Part shown: positions 1 to 6,272 of the stretch, in pieces
Numbering within the stretch: position 1 is the stretch's first letter
Layout: every line of letters starts with the position of its first letter
NCBI GenBank assembly: GCA_045545435.1
Contig: JAZQAV010000073.1
Location: 1-12,242 of the forward strand
Direction: 5' to 3'
DNA length: 12,242 nucleotides
Source of the DNA: UMGS1502 sp045545435
GTDB taxonomy: Bacteria > Actinomycetota > Coriobacteriia > Coriobacteriales > Eggerthellaceae
Notes under the pieces: generated by a model
Databases searched by the model: none
What the model saw: the letters and a program-made list of their open reading frames with translations, nothing else
Told to the model about the DNA's origin: nothing
Program-made: the position numbers and the translations under genes

Positions 1-22
1 GCGCCCATCGAGATTGTGCTGG

Positions 23-48
23 AAAAGGAAGCGCCCCTTGCGGGGCGC
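23..48 (-). terminator. Rho-independent terminator (minus strand)
   Basis: There is a perfect 7-bp stem, GCGCCCC paired with GGGGCGC. Read on the minus strand it closes a GCAA (GNRA-type) tetraloop and is followed by the T-rich tail TTCCTTTT. It begins three bases after the TGA stop at 54-52 of a minus-strand reading-frame remnant, the normal position for an intrinsic terminator. On the plus strand the tail is much less T-rich, so the minus orientation is preferred. It lies about 550 bases beyond the last operon gene and could also catch read-through from the operon. Confidence 0.6.
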
Positions 49-51
49 GTG

Positions 52-138
52 TCAATTCTTCTCGTTGTGGCGTATCAGCCAATCGTGGAACGCTGTAGCA
101 GCGATGTTTGGAATGGTGTAGCAAAAGCGGCGAAATAA
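52..138 (-). pseudogene. C-terminal remnant of an unknown minus-strand gene
   Basis: A minus-strand frame runs for 28 codons to TGA at 54-52 and ends in ...TAFHDWLIRHNEKN. The stop is followed directly by a strong terminator hairpin, which argues that this is the genuine 3' end of a gene. Upstream the frame is closed by another stop (TGA at 141-139), and no start codon fits a full protein. The most likely reading is the tail of a gene whose body has been lost. I do not recognise the family. A chance open stretch is possible because the fragment is short. Confidence 0.35.
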
Positions 139-420
139 TCAGGCAGCAAGCGCCACGCCACCGACAAGTGCCATGCAGAGCTGAAGCAGGCGGTCATGGA
201 CATGTGCCGGAAACGCAACCTTCACCAGGTCGACCTTCTCGACCCCGCCAAGGAGCGCGTGACCGAGCGCGAGTACTGGGCGCAGCGGCGCCTCGAGATC
301 AGGGAGAAACTGAACGCCAGGCAAAGGGTCGGCATCGCCCCCGGCATGCCGAGCAAACACACGCATATCATCGGATCATCGCTTTTGGTTATTGGCAAAT
401 GCGAAACAGGGATAGCATAG
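139..420 (+). pseudogene. GC-rich coding remnant, unknown family
   Basis: The plus-strand frame from 139 (after TAA at 136-138) to TAG at 418-420 encodes a charged, helix-prone segment including AVMDMCRKRNLHQVDLLDP and ERVTEREYWAQRRLEIREKL. Its codons are rich in G or C at the third position, as in real genes of a high-GC genome, and unlike the AT-richer operon beside it. The first ATG is at 196 and would give 74 residues, but no good ribosome site precedes it. From about codon 70 of the frame (near 350) the composition drops and the sequence looks random, so the gene appears truncated at its 3' side. The antisense frame at 139-366 is hydrophobic and less protein-like. No function can be assigned. 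It could be a small intact gene rather than a fragment. Confidence 0.35.
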
Positions 421-455
421 GACATGTTTCCCTCATCCACTTAAACCATCCCCCC

Positions 456-493
456 GTGTTGTGCGAGCACGACAGCGCGTCACCCCACAACAC
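456..493 (+). repeat. Inverted repeat, terminator-like on the plus strand
   Basis: GTGTTGTG (456-463) is perfectly complementary to CACAACAC (486-493), an 8-bp stem with a 22-base loop. On the plus strand it is followed by TTTCT, resembling a weak intrinsic terminator for the GC-rich remnant at 139-420. On the minus strand the following bases are CGGGGGG, so it is a poor terminator for the operon. The large loop keeps confidence low. Confidence 0.3.
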
Positions 494-594
494 TTTCTAA
501 TGCGCCAAGAATCCATCTTTGTGACGATAGTTCGCGGAACGACGCAGAGTGATGAATATTGCATAATAGCTTCTGGAGCACTTCAATCTAGTTT

Positions 595-1653
595 TTATGC
601 CCATAATTGACGCAAGGCTGATACGGTCTTGGGCAGACCTTCAGAAATCCCGTATCTAACACCCCACCCTAAGGACCTTAGCTTTTCCGAGTTCATCATA
701 GCCTTCGTAGCAGTCGAGTATCCCGCAAGCTCCACTTCATCAGGTAAGTCAAAAACGACATTGGTCCCCGCTTCATGCGCAATTAACTCCGCCAAGTCAC
801 GAAGAGTCACATCAGAAGCATCGTCGGCGATATTGTAGGCTTCTCCATTTTTGCCCGAAAGAAGGCACCACAGTATGCCGTTAACAGCATCAATCACATT
901 TAGATAAGAGAATTGCTGGTCGCCTTTACTTTTCAAGACAACGTCGCTTCTCTGAACGCCATTCCTAATGAATTGGGAGAGTGCCTTAGAGTCATCTTCC
1001 AACAGAGTAACGCCATAGGTCCGCGCAAGCCTTGGTAGCACAATGCTTATTTTTTTTTGATGCAAGTACGCCTGGCACAACGCTTCACCCAGTCGCTTAC
1101 TCTCGGTATAGCCAGCACGCAGCGTGTTACAGTCAATAAAACCGCAATATGACTCGTCAAACTTATCGACATCGCCGCGATTCTCGCCATACACTTCGAC
1201 CGACGAGGCAAAAAGAAATTTCTCTGCGTCGCAATCGCATGCATATTCTAATAAGTTCTTAAGACCCACAACATTAGCCGAAATTGTTCCAATTGGATCT
1301 GTTGAATATGCTCTCGGGTGCGTCGAGCTAGCAAGGTGAATAACGAAGTCGGCAGGCACAGAAGGCCTTGAATTCTCGACACTTACATCAAGCTTTTCAA
1401 AAGAAAAAAGCGGATCGTCGAAATAGGGAAAGCGTTTTTTAGCCTTTTCCTCATTACGTCCAATTGCCAAAATCCGACAATTAAGCCCATCAAACGCGTT
1501 TTTCCTCATGAGAAGATCAATAAGAGAAGCGCCTATCATCCCTGATGCGCCAGAAATGGCTACAGTCTTAGAATTGAACGAATCCCACGGTAGCTCTTGA
1601 TTGCGGCACCAGTCTAAATCACTCACGTATTCCGCTATATCCAGTCTTTCCAT
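595..1653 (-). CDS. NAD-dependent epimerase/dehydratase (extended SDR)
   Basis: This is a 352-residue cytoplasmic oxidoreductase of the extended short-chain dehydrogenase/reductase family. The Rossmann nucleotide-binding motif GASGMIG is at residues 35-41, a HLAS segment follows at about 106, the active-site serine region ASSVEVYG is at about 149-156, and the catalytic YxxxK pair is Y182 and K186 (YTESK). Length fits sugar-nucleotide epimerases, 4,6-dehydratases and related reductases. The ATG at 1653 lies 13 bases after the stop of the cytidylyltransferase gene. It is the last gene of the operon. Because its partner is an IspD/TarI-type enzyme, it may make or modify the alditol or sugar that is activated with CDP, in the place usually held by TarJ or by the SDR half of Haemophilus Bcs1/Acs1. 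Those are different subfamilies, so the substrate is unproven. A run of nine adenines lies inside the gene (1050-1058). Confidence 0.85.
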   Translation of the reverse strand: MERLDIAEYVSDLDWCRNQELPWDSFNSKTVAISGASGMIGASLIDLLMRKNAFDGLNCRILAIGRNEEKAKKRFPYFDDPLFSFEKLDVSVENSRPSVPADFVIHLASSTHPRAYSTDPIGTISANVVGLKNLLEYACDCDAEKFLFASSVEVYGENRGDVDKFDESYCGFIDCNTLRAGYTESKRLGEALCQAYLHQKKISIVLPRLARTYGVTLLEDDSKALSQFIRNGVQRSDVVLKSKGDQQFSYLNVIDAVNGILWCLLSGKNGEAYNIADDASDVTLRDLAELIAHEAGTNVVFDLPDEVELAGYSTATKAMMNSEKLRSLGWGVRYGISEGLPKTVSALRQLWA

Positions 1654-1666
1654 AACTACTTCGCCC

Positions 1667-2389
1667 CTATTTCAACCAACTGTCTTTTTCGGCTTTGAGA
1701 TATGCCTTAAACAGTTCAAGGTCGTCTTTTGTCGTTAGTTTGATATTTTTGTCGGAACCCATAGCAAAATGCAAACGCTCCCCAAGTTCAACCATCATGG
1801 TATTAGTGTAACTTGACCCATAAATACCGATTTCTTCATCAAACGCGCGCTGATAACTGCGAAGCAGCAGATCATATTTGTACGCCTGCGGAGTTGATAC
1901 GCGACGAAGCGTTTCGCGCGGAATATACTGCGTCGTTGTATCAGGGTCGTCTTTATCAACCAGAAATATCTGCTCGTTATAAGGCATTGAGGTCACCGCA
2001 TTCCCGTGCCGGCGGCAGACCCTCAAAACATCTGATAAAACAGATGACTCGACTAAAGGACGAATCCCATCATGAATAACAACAATATCGTCTTTGTCAA
2101 TAAGACCTTCAAGATTGAACACGCCGTTTCTAATCGATTCCTGTCCAGTCGCACCGCCAGGAACGATCCATTTGAGTTTGCTTATAGAAAACTGATGAGC
2201 GTAGGCCCGCAGCATATCCTGCCAACCGTCTATGCACACAACTTCAATCGCGTCTATCTCAGGATGACGCTGAAAGCCTTCCAGCGTGTACACCAATATC
2301 GGTTTATCGTACACACTTATAAATTGCTTCGGAATGTCTTGTCCCATTCGGGATCCCGTCCCGCCCGCAATTATTATCGCTATATTCAT
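1667..2389 (-). CDS. IspD/TarI-type cytidylyltransferase
   Basis: This 240-residue enzyme transfers CMP from CTP to a phosphorylated alcohol, giving a CDP-activated donor and pyrophosphate. Visible motifs are the CTP-binding loop AGGTGSRMG (8-16) with PKQF (20-23), HDGIRP (106-111, the HDAxRP-like motif of the family), RRVSTPQAYK (162-171, matching the xTPQxF motif) and GSDKNIKLTTKDDL (211-224). The length fits IspD and TarI. The ATG at 2389 is preceded by AAAGGG about 7 bases upstream. It sits between three LicD genes and an SDR in a glycan operon, so a TarI/Bcs1-like role making CDP-ribitol or another CDP-polyol is more likely than the MEP isoprenoid pathway (IspD proper). The usual TarJ alcohol dehydrogenase is not present. 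Family assignment is firm; substrate is inferred. Confidence 0.85.
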   Translation of the reverse strand: MNIAIIIAGGTGSRMGQDIPKQFISVYDKPILVYTLEGFQRHPEIDAIEVVCIDGWQDMLRAYAHQFSISKLKWIVPGGATGQESIRNGVFNLEGLIDKDDIVVIHDGIRPLVESSVLSDVLRVCRRHGNAVTSMPYNEQIFLVDKDDPDTTTQYIPRETLRRVSTPQAYKYDLLLRSYQRAFDEEIGIYGSSYTNTMMVELGERLHFAMGSDKNIKLTTKDDLELFKAYLKAEKDSWLK

Positions 2390-2400
2390 ATAAAACCCTT

Positions 2401-3240
2401 TCAGTTAGTTTTATTCAGGTACGACCTGTTTAAATCGAGCTCCAAATAATCATGGCGAACGCCTTCTCTCTGATCCGTAGGTGGCAAGACCCGCCAATCC
2501 CCATAAAATGCTTCTAGGTACAACTCGGGTTGCTCCACACCGTAGACAGACAAATCTTCAAATTCCATTATTTGCGGCTGACCGTAAATATATTTCGGCC
2601 AGATTTCCTTTTTGCCGTAAGAACCTACAAAAACCGAAACATAGGTGCTATTTTCATACGAACCATCTTCCCACATATGCGAAATCTTCTGCGCGAGCGC
2701 TCTATCGTCAAGCAGCGCACCGGGGATTAGTTGAGCAATTTCGATAACCAGGTTTTTAAATGCACTTCTTTGAGGCCGCACGACCCCCACCCGCGCCGTT
2801 CGAAGATTGTTCCATTTCGCAACCTTTCCCCAGGTTCTTTTAGCTTCTGCATAGCTTGACCCAGCTCCATCCAACGGGAAAAGATCTAGAAACACCCCTC
2901 GTTTGATCTCGTACTTTGCCTTTTCCACCAGTGTCGTTTCTGTGTCGAAGAGTTTTGCGTGCGCATAATAAAAATCTGGGTTTTCCGAATCGGGCGTTTC
3001 GACAAGATAACGCCCACAGTCTTCACGTCGAGCAAGCTGGATCAATCTTTCGTAATCCGGCCGCGGCAAGACTATATCAACGTCGTCATCCCAAGGAATA
3101 AAACCCTTGTGTCGCACCGCTCCGAGTAAAGTACCTCCGGCAACGTAATAAGTAACATCGTGCTCAACACAAAACTCGTGAAACCATCGGAGCATTTCGA
3201 GCAGCCGTTTCTGCAATGGACTTAAACTATGAGTCTCCAA
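2401..3240 (-). CDS. LicD family phosphotransferase 1
   Basis: This 279-residue protein belongs to the LicD/fukutin/FKRP superfamily of nucleotidyltransferase-fold enzymes, which move a phospho-group (phosphocholine, ribitol phosphate or similar) from a CDP donor onto a sugar. The signature GTLLGAVRHKGF is at residues 36-47 and the metal-binding WDDDVDI at 50-56. The C-terminal YGDWR motif typical of LicD is also present, at about 246-250. No signal peptide or membrane helix is seen, so it probably acts in the cytoplasm on lipid-linked units. The start is TTG at 3240-3238, supported by a strong AGGGAGG site with 8 bases between GGAGG and the TTG. The gene lies 48 bases after LicD 2 and 11 bases before the cytidylyltransferase, which may make its donor. 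Phosphocholine is less likely because no LicC or LicA is visible here. Confidence 0.9.
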   Translation of the reverse strand: METHSLSPLQKRLLEMLRWFHEFCVEHDVTYYVAGGTLLGAVRHKGFIPWDDDVDIVLPRPDYERLIQLARREDCGRYLVETPDSENPDFYYAHAKLFDTETTLVEKAKYEIKRGVFLDLFPLDGAGSSYAEAKRTWGKVAKWNNLRTARVGVVRPQRSAFKNLVIEIAQLIPGALLDDRALAQKISHMWEDGSYENSTYVSVFVGSYGKKEIWPKYIYGQPQIMEFEDLSVYGVEQPELYLEAFYGDWRVLPPTDQREGVRHDYLELDLNRSYLNKTN

Positions 3241-3255
3241 TCAGTTCCCCTCCCT
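3241..3255 (-). promoter_or_regulatory. Strong ribosome binding site before a TTG start
   Basis: On the minus strand AGGGAGGGG is followed by AACTGA and the codon TTG (3240-3238). The GGAGG core (53-49 in 3249-3253) is 8 bases from the TTG. This site decides the start of LicD 1 at a non-ATG codon. Confidence 0.7.
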
Positions 3256-3288
3256 AGCTAAAACATCACCGAAAGACGCATAAAAGAC

Positions 3289-4086
3289 CTATCTCCAAAA
3301 TGCATGCGCCGTCGCATGGCTCCACTCTCGAGGCGTCCGCCAATCAGCCCCATATAATTGATCGAGCACTTTTTCAGCGTTACACGGCACTACGAAATCA
3401 AATCCTTCAAACGGAGCCCGAACGCCATCATCGAATAAATCCTTTTTCAACCGCGCGCGTTCATAGTCTTTTGGCTTATAGTTGGGAAGGTATTCGATAT
3501 AGTTCTCAGTTCGGTTGTTTTCGGAGGCAATTGCGAGCAACTGGTAGAACGCGTCTTTGCTATAGCGCCTTTCGGGCATAAGCTTAAAACGCGTTTGTAA
3601 TACCCTTTTAGCCAGGATTTTTTTACTTTTCGACTCCGAATAGCGCCGATATACCTGATTGGCTTCGTATGAACGGCGGACCAACTTCACAAGCTTAGAA
3701 AAGCTTTCGCTGCCTAAATCGTCATCAAGAATGAAGATATCAGCCGATAGGCCGTATTCTGACGGCAATAATCTATGGTCATTACGATAACCGGTGCGTT
3801 TATCGACTATCTTTGCCCAAGTGAAAGCATAGCCTTCGCTAAATGGCGGAATGAAAAGAAATCGATCATTACCGTTGAATTTTTTGGCGAACTGCTCAAA
3901 GTCGGAACGCGGCATCCAGATGTCAACATCATCGTCCCACGGGATAAAACCCCTATGACGTACCGCTCCGAGTAGGGTTCCATAAGCCAGATAATAGCGA
4001 AGACCATTATCGGAGCAGAATCCATCAAAGAACCTGAGAATATCAAGATCAGCATCATGAACTTCTTTTAATGATAGATAATTCAT
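3289..4086 (-). CDS. LicD family phosphotransferase 2
   Basis: This 265-residue member of the LicD/fukutin superfamily has the signature GTLLGAVRHRGF at residues 36-47 and WDDDVDI at 50-56, the same positions as in LicD 1, and ends with the conserved LYGADWRTP motif. It probably transfers a phospho-alcohol from a CDP donor to the growing repeat unit. Its ATG overlaps the stop of the flippase gene in an ATGA (4086-4083), and AAAGG stands about 8 bases upstream, so the two are probably translationally coupled. LicD 1 and LicD 2 look like diverged copies: around the signature their DNA shares a 13-base identical block (ACCGCTCCGAGTA on the plus strand at 3116 and 3962), but the C-terminal halves differ, which suggests different donors or acceptors. 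No membrane segment is seen. Confidence 0.9.
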   Translation of the reverse strand: MNYLSLKEVHDADLDILRFFDGFCSDNGLRYYLAYGTLLGAVRHRGFIPWDDDVDIWMPRSDFEQFAKKFNGNDRFLFIPPFSEGYAFTWAKIVDKRTGYRNDHRLLPSEYGLSADIFILDDDLGSESFSKLVKLVRRSYEANQVYRRYSESKSKKILAKRVLQTRFKLMPERRYSKDAFYQLLAIASENNRTENYIEYLPNYKPKDYERARLKKDLFDDGVRAPFEGFDFVVPCNAEKVLDQLYGADWRTPREWSHATAHAFWR

Positions 4087-5504
4087 CGTCTTACCTTTCT
4101 AAAGAAGCCAACCAGCTTATTCATAGGTAGCGTTTTTATAGAAACTAGCAACAGAAGAGAAAAAATAAGTGCCTGTACGGAATACCAAAACACGCCCAAT
4201 GGGATGCTAAGCGCCAAAAGCACCTGCGCTAGCAGCACGAAAAAGCAGAACGCATTTTGCACCCAATTAATCTTGAATCTAATATAACGTTTCGACTGAA
4301 TCAGCCTCATAAGCCATATAGACGCACATGTCAGCGGAGAGCAAAATGAAGCCCCCACTAACCCGAAGTTCGGGATAAGGAGAAAGCACGATGCGGCGCA
4401 AACGACAATCGAAACAATTGCCGAAGACGCTATTGGCTTCGAATTGCCCGCACCCGCAAACACCCCACTCAAAACGCTACCAAGAAGAGTAAAAACGACG
4501 CCGAGCATAAGCGCGGGAACATATCTCCAAGCATCGTAAAAATCTTCGGAAAACAATATCAACGCTATTACTGGAATTAGAGCGATGCAAAAAGATACCA
4601 GCGTCGCACTTATCATGCACATCGAGTTGTACACTTCGCTAAAGAAGCCGTCTTTATCTTCAGGGTCGTACTCTTTTATCGATGATATTTGCCAAGCCTG
4701 CAGAAAAACCTGTTGTATCGCACTCGGAATAGAAGGAATTTTGTATGCTGCAGCCAGCAAACCCGATGCCGAAAACCCTAGAAAAAAAGCTGTAACATAT
4801 CTGCTCAACATACTTTCGGCCCACCAGCCGATACTATTTATGCTAAGCGGCCACCCATAATCAAACATAGATTTGAAACAAGAACGGGACGCCTTCGTTA
4901 AGTACGTCCAGCAACGGCACCGAATTGCAAGTAGCGAACCGGCAATGAGCCTCGACGCAGACAAGGCCAGAAAATAACCCACTATGCCAAGCGGCACGAC
5001 CCACATAAATAAAACGCTAAACAGAACGAGAAGGGCCGAGGACAGCAAAGCCTCAAAAGCCATGTCTTTCACCTTGTCAATACCACGCGCAAAGCGTGAT
5101 ATCAGACGCTCCCAGACAGTCGCAAAAAGCAACATAGGACACATCAAAAGATACAGTTGCTCTTCCTGGTTTAACGTAAGAAGCATCAGCAGAGCGGCGA
5201 CAAGCACGAAGGACATAATTGAACCGACTACTGTCATTATTAGGCCAGCCGAAAATGTTTCACTAACCGAATCAGGATCCGCAAGCGCGTATCGCATCAC
5301 CGATTCGCACACATTGCACGTAATCAATGGTGCAACTAAAACTACCCCAGTATAGAAAATGTCCATTTCGCCGTACTGCCCAGTTGTTAGAACGCGCGTA
5401 TAGAAGGGCACTAGCAAAAAAACAAGGATTTTGGATCCAAAATTGCTAATGGTCATCCATCCAATGTTTTCTATCAGATATCGATATTTCGACGCATTCC
5501 CCAA
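4083..5504 (-). CDS. wzx: Wzx-type polysaccharide flippase
   Basis: This 473-residue integral membrane protein is composed mostly of hydrophobic helices (about 12 to 14), starting with IGWMTISNFGSKILVFLLVPFY-like sequence, typical of the MOP-superfamily polysaccharide exporters. Such proteins flip the undecaprenyl-linked repeat unit across the membrane. Charged residues sit in the early helices (for example YTRVLTTGQYGEMDIFYT), as in Wzx. The start is TTG at 5504-5502 with AAGGA 7 bases upstream, lying inside the end of the upstream gene. The stop overlaps LicD 2. Being flanked by three LicD genes suggests that the exported unit carries phospho-substituents. Sequence alone cannot tell a Wzx for capsule from one for teichoic-acid-like units. 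Confidence 0.88.
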   Translation of the reverse strand: MGNASKYRYLIENIGWMTISNFGSKILVFLLVPFYTRVLTTGQYGEMDIFYTGVVLVAPLITCNVCESVMRYALADPDSVSETFSAGLIMTVVGSIMSFVLVAALLMLLTLNQEEQLYLLMCPMLLFATVWERLISRFARGIDKVKDMAFEALLSSALLVLFSVLFMWVVPLGIVGYFLALSASRLIAGSLLAIRCRCWTYLTKASRSCFKSMFDYGWPLSINSIGWWAESMLSRYVTAFFLGFSASGLLAAAYKIPSIPSAIQQVFLQAWQISSIKEYDPEDKDGFFSEVYNSMCMISATLVSFCIALIPVIALILFSEDFYDAWRYVPALMLGVVFTLLGSVLSGVFAGAGNSKPIASSAIVSIVVCAASCFLLIPNFGLVGASFCSPLTCASIWLMRLIQSKRYIRFKINWVQNAFCFFVLLAQVLLALSIPLGVFWYSVQALIFSLLLLVSIKTLPMNKLVGFFRKVRR

Positions 5505-5516
5505 TGACTCATCCTT
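5505..5516 (-). promoter_or_regulatory. Ribosome binding site for the TTG-started flippase
   Basis: AAGGA (5516-5512 on the minus strand) is 7 bases before the TTG at 5504. It overlaps the last codons and stop of the upstream LicD-like gene, which suggests coupled translation and fixes the non-ATG start. Confidence 0.55.
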
Positions 5517-6267
5517 GCCGCTTCAATAATTCTTCAATCTCGTTAACGTGATGGCGCTTAACAACAATCCGGCTTGCATCCATGTCCTCGATAACCGTTA
5601 AGCCAGTTTTTGAATCCCATGATGAATCAGGAATTCTCCACGTCGGACCGTAATTCGTTTCTAGCCATGCTTCCGCATTGACAGGTAGCCGAATGTCGTA
5701 ACCACTAACCGTTGCTACAAGCGTCGAAGTAACTGCGGGAAAATCTCTATAACTGCTAGTTGTCGCCTCAGGAACCGCATATACAACATCCCTCTGTCGC
5801 GCACAGGAATATACGCGCATTTGCGCCTCAGACAAATCGTCCCCTTTAATCGGGAAAGCTCCAAAAAGATCGAATGAAACCTGACTCGAGTCAAAAGATA
5901 TTTCCGTGACTTTTGACTCGAGTGTATATATCAACGTTGGATAAAACCCTAATTTTGACAATCTATCAACCGCTTTAGCCCATGAAAAGTTCTCATCAAC
6001 AATCGCGCAGAAATCGAGATCGACATCATGACGCAAAAGCTCACCCTCACGAACTATCCCAAGAAGCGTTCCGGATGACACGAAGCATTCAAAACCGATT
6101 TCATGCAACGATTGCGTAATCTCGCTAGCCGCTTTTAAACCAAACTTTTGCAGCGAAATCCTCGCTGTTCTGCTTTTTAGCTTTCTCGTTTTTTTTACAA
6201 TGGCGACCAGCATTTCATTACGTTTAAGCCAGTTCCTTATTTTTACTATTGTCATGTACGCTTTCAT
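5509..6267 (-). CDS. Divergent LicD/fukutin-like phosphotransferase 3
   Basis: This 252-residue protein keeps the LicD core but is clearly divergent. GTLLGIVREGELL is at residues 66-78, followed by HDVDLDF (80-86) in place of the usual WDDDVDI, then a conserved-looking VSFDLF (130-135) and a C-terminal YGPTWRIP (206-213), the counterpart of YGDWR. A basic, partly amphipathic N-terminal extension of about 40 residues (several K and R) could bring it to the membrane. The spacing of the acidic residues still allows metal binding. The ATG at 6267 is 5 bases after the polymerase stop, and the flippase follows at once. The acceptor or donor probably differs from that of LicD 1 and 2. Membership is likely but activity is less sure than for the other two. 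Confidence 0.75.
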   Translation of the reverse strand: MKAYMTIVKIRNWLKRNEMLVAIVKKTRKLKSRTARISLQKFGLKAASEITQSLHEIGFECFVSSGTLLGIVREGELLRHDVDLDFCAIVDENFSWAKAVDRLSKLGFYPTLIYTLESKVTEISFDSSQVSFDLFGAFPIKGDDLSEAQMRVYSCARQRDVVYAVPEATTSSYRDFPAVTSTLVATVSGYDIRLPVNAEAWLETNYGPTWRIPDSSWDSKTGLTVIEDMDASRIVVKRHHVNEIEELLKRQG

Positions 6268-6272
6268 AGCTT

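Larger units (their letters stand above)
1..594. other. Left flank with no intact gene (remnants, hairpins)
   Basis: This is the region downstream of the last operon gene. It contains no complete convincing gene. Roughly 139-350 is very GC-rich (44 of 60 bases are G or C in the row at 241) and reads as a coding remnant on the plus strand. The part from about 350 to 594 is AT-richer and shows only one long-armed inverted repeat. A minus-strand terminator and the tail of a minus-strand reading frame lie at the far left. The base composition changes abruptly, as expected for a rearranged junction. I see no insertion-sequence ends or tRNA. Confidence 0.6.

Noticed and set aside
60..140. tRNA-like or small RNA gene at the left edge
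   Set aside because: No cloverleaf arms or T-loop sequence could be fitted; the segment reads better as the tail of a minus-strand reading frame.
139..366. 75-codon minus-strand frame in the left flank
   Set aside because: It is codon-aligned antisense to the better plus-strand frame, and its hydrophobic alanine/valine/leucine content is typical of a shadow of a GC-rich gene.
2401..4086. LicD proteins as phosphocholine transferases
   Set aside because: Possible for the family, but no choline kinase (LicA) or LicC-type cytidylyltransferase is visible, and the nucleotidyltransferase present is of the IspD/TarI type.
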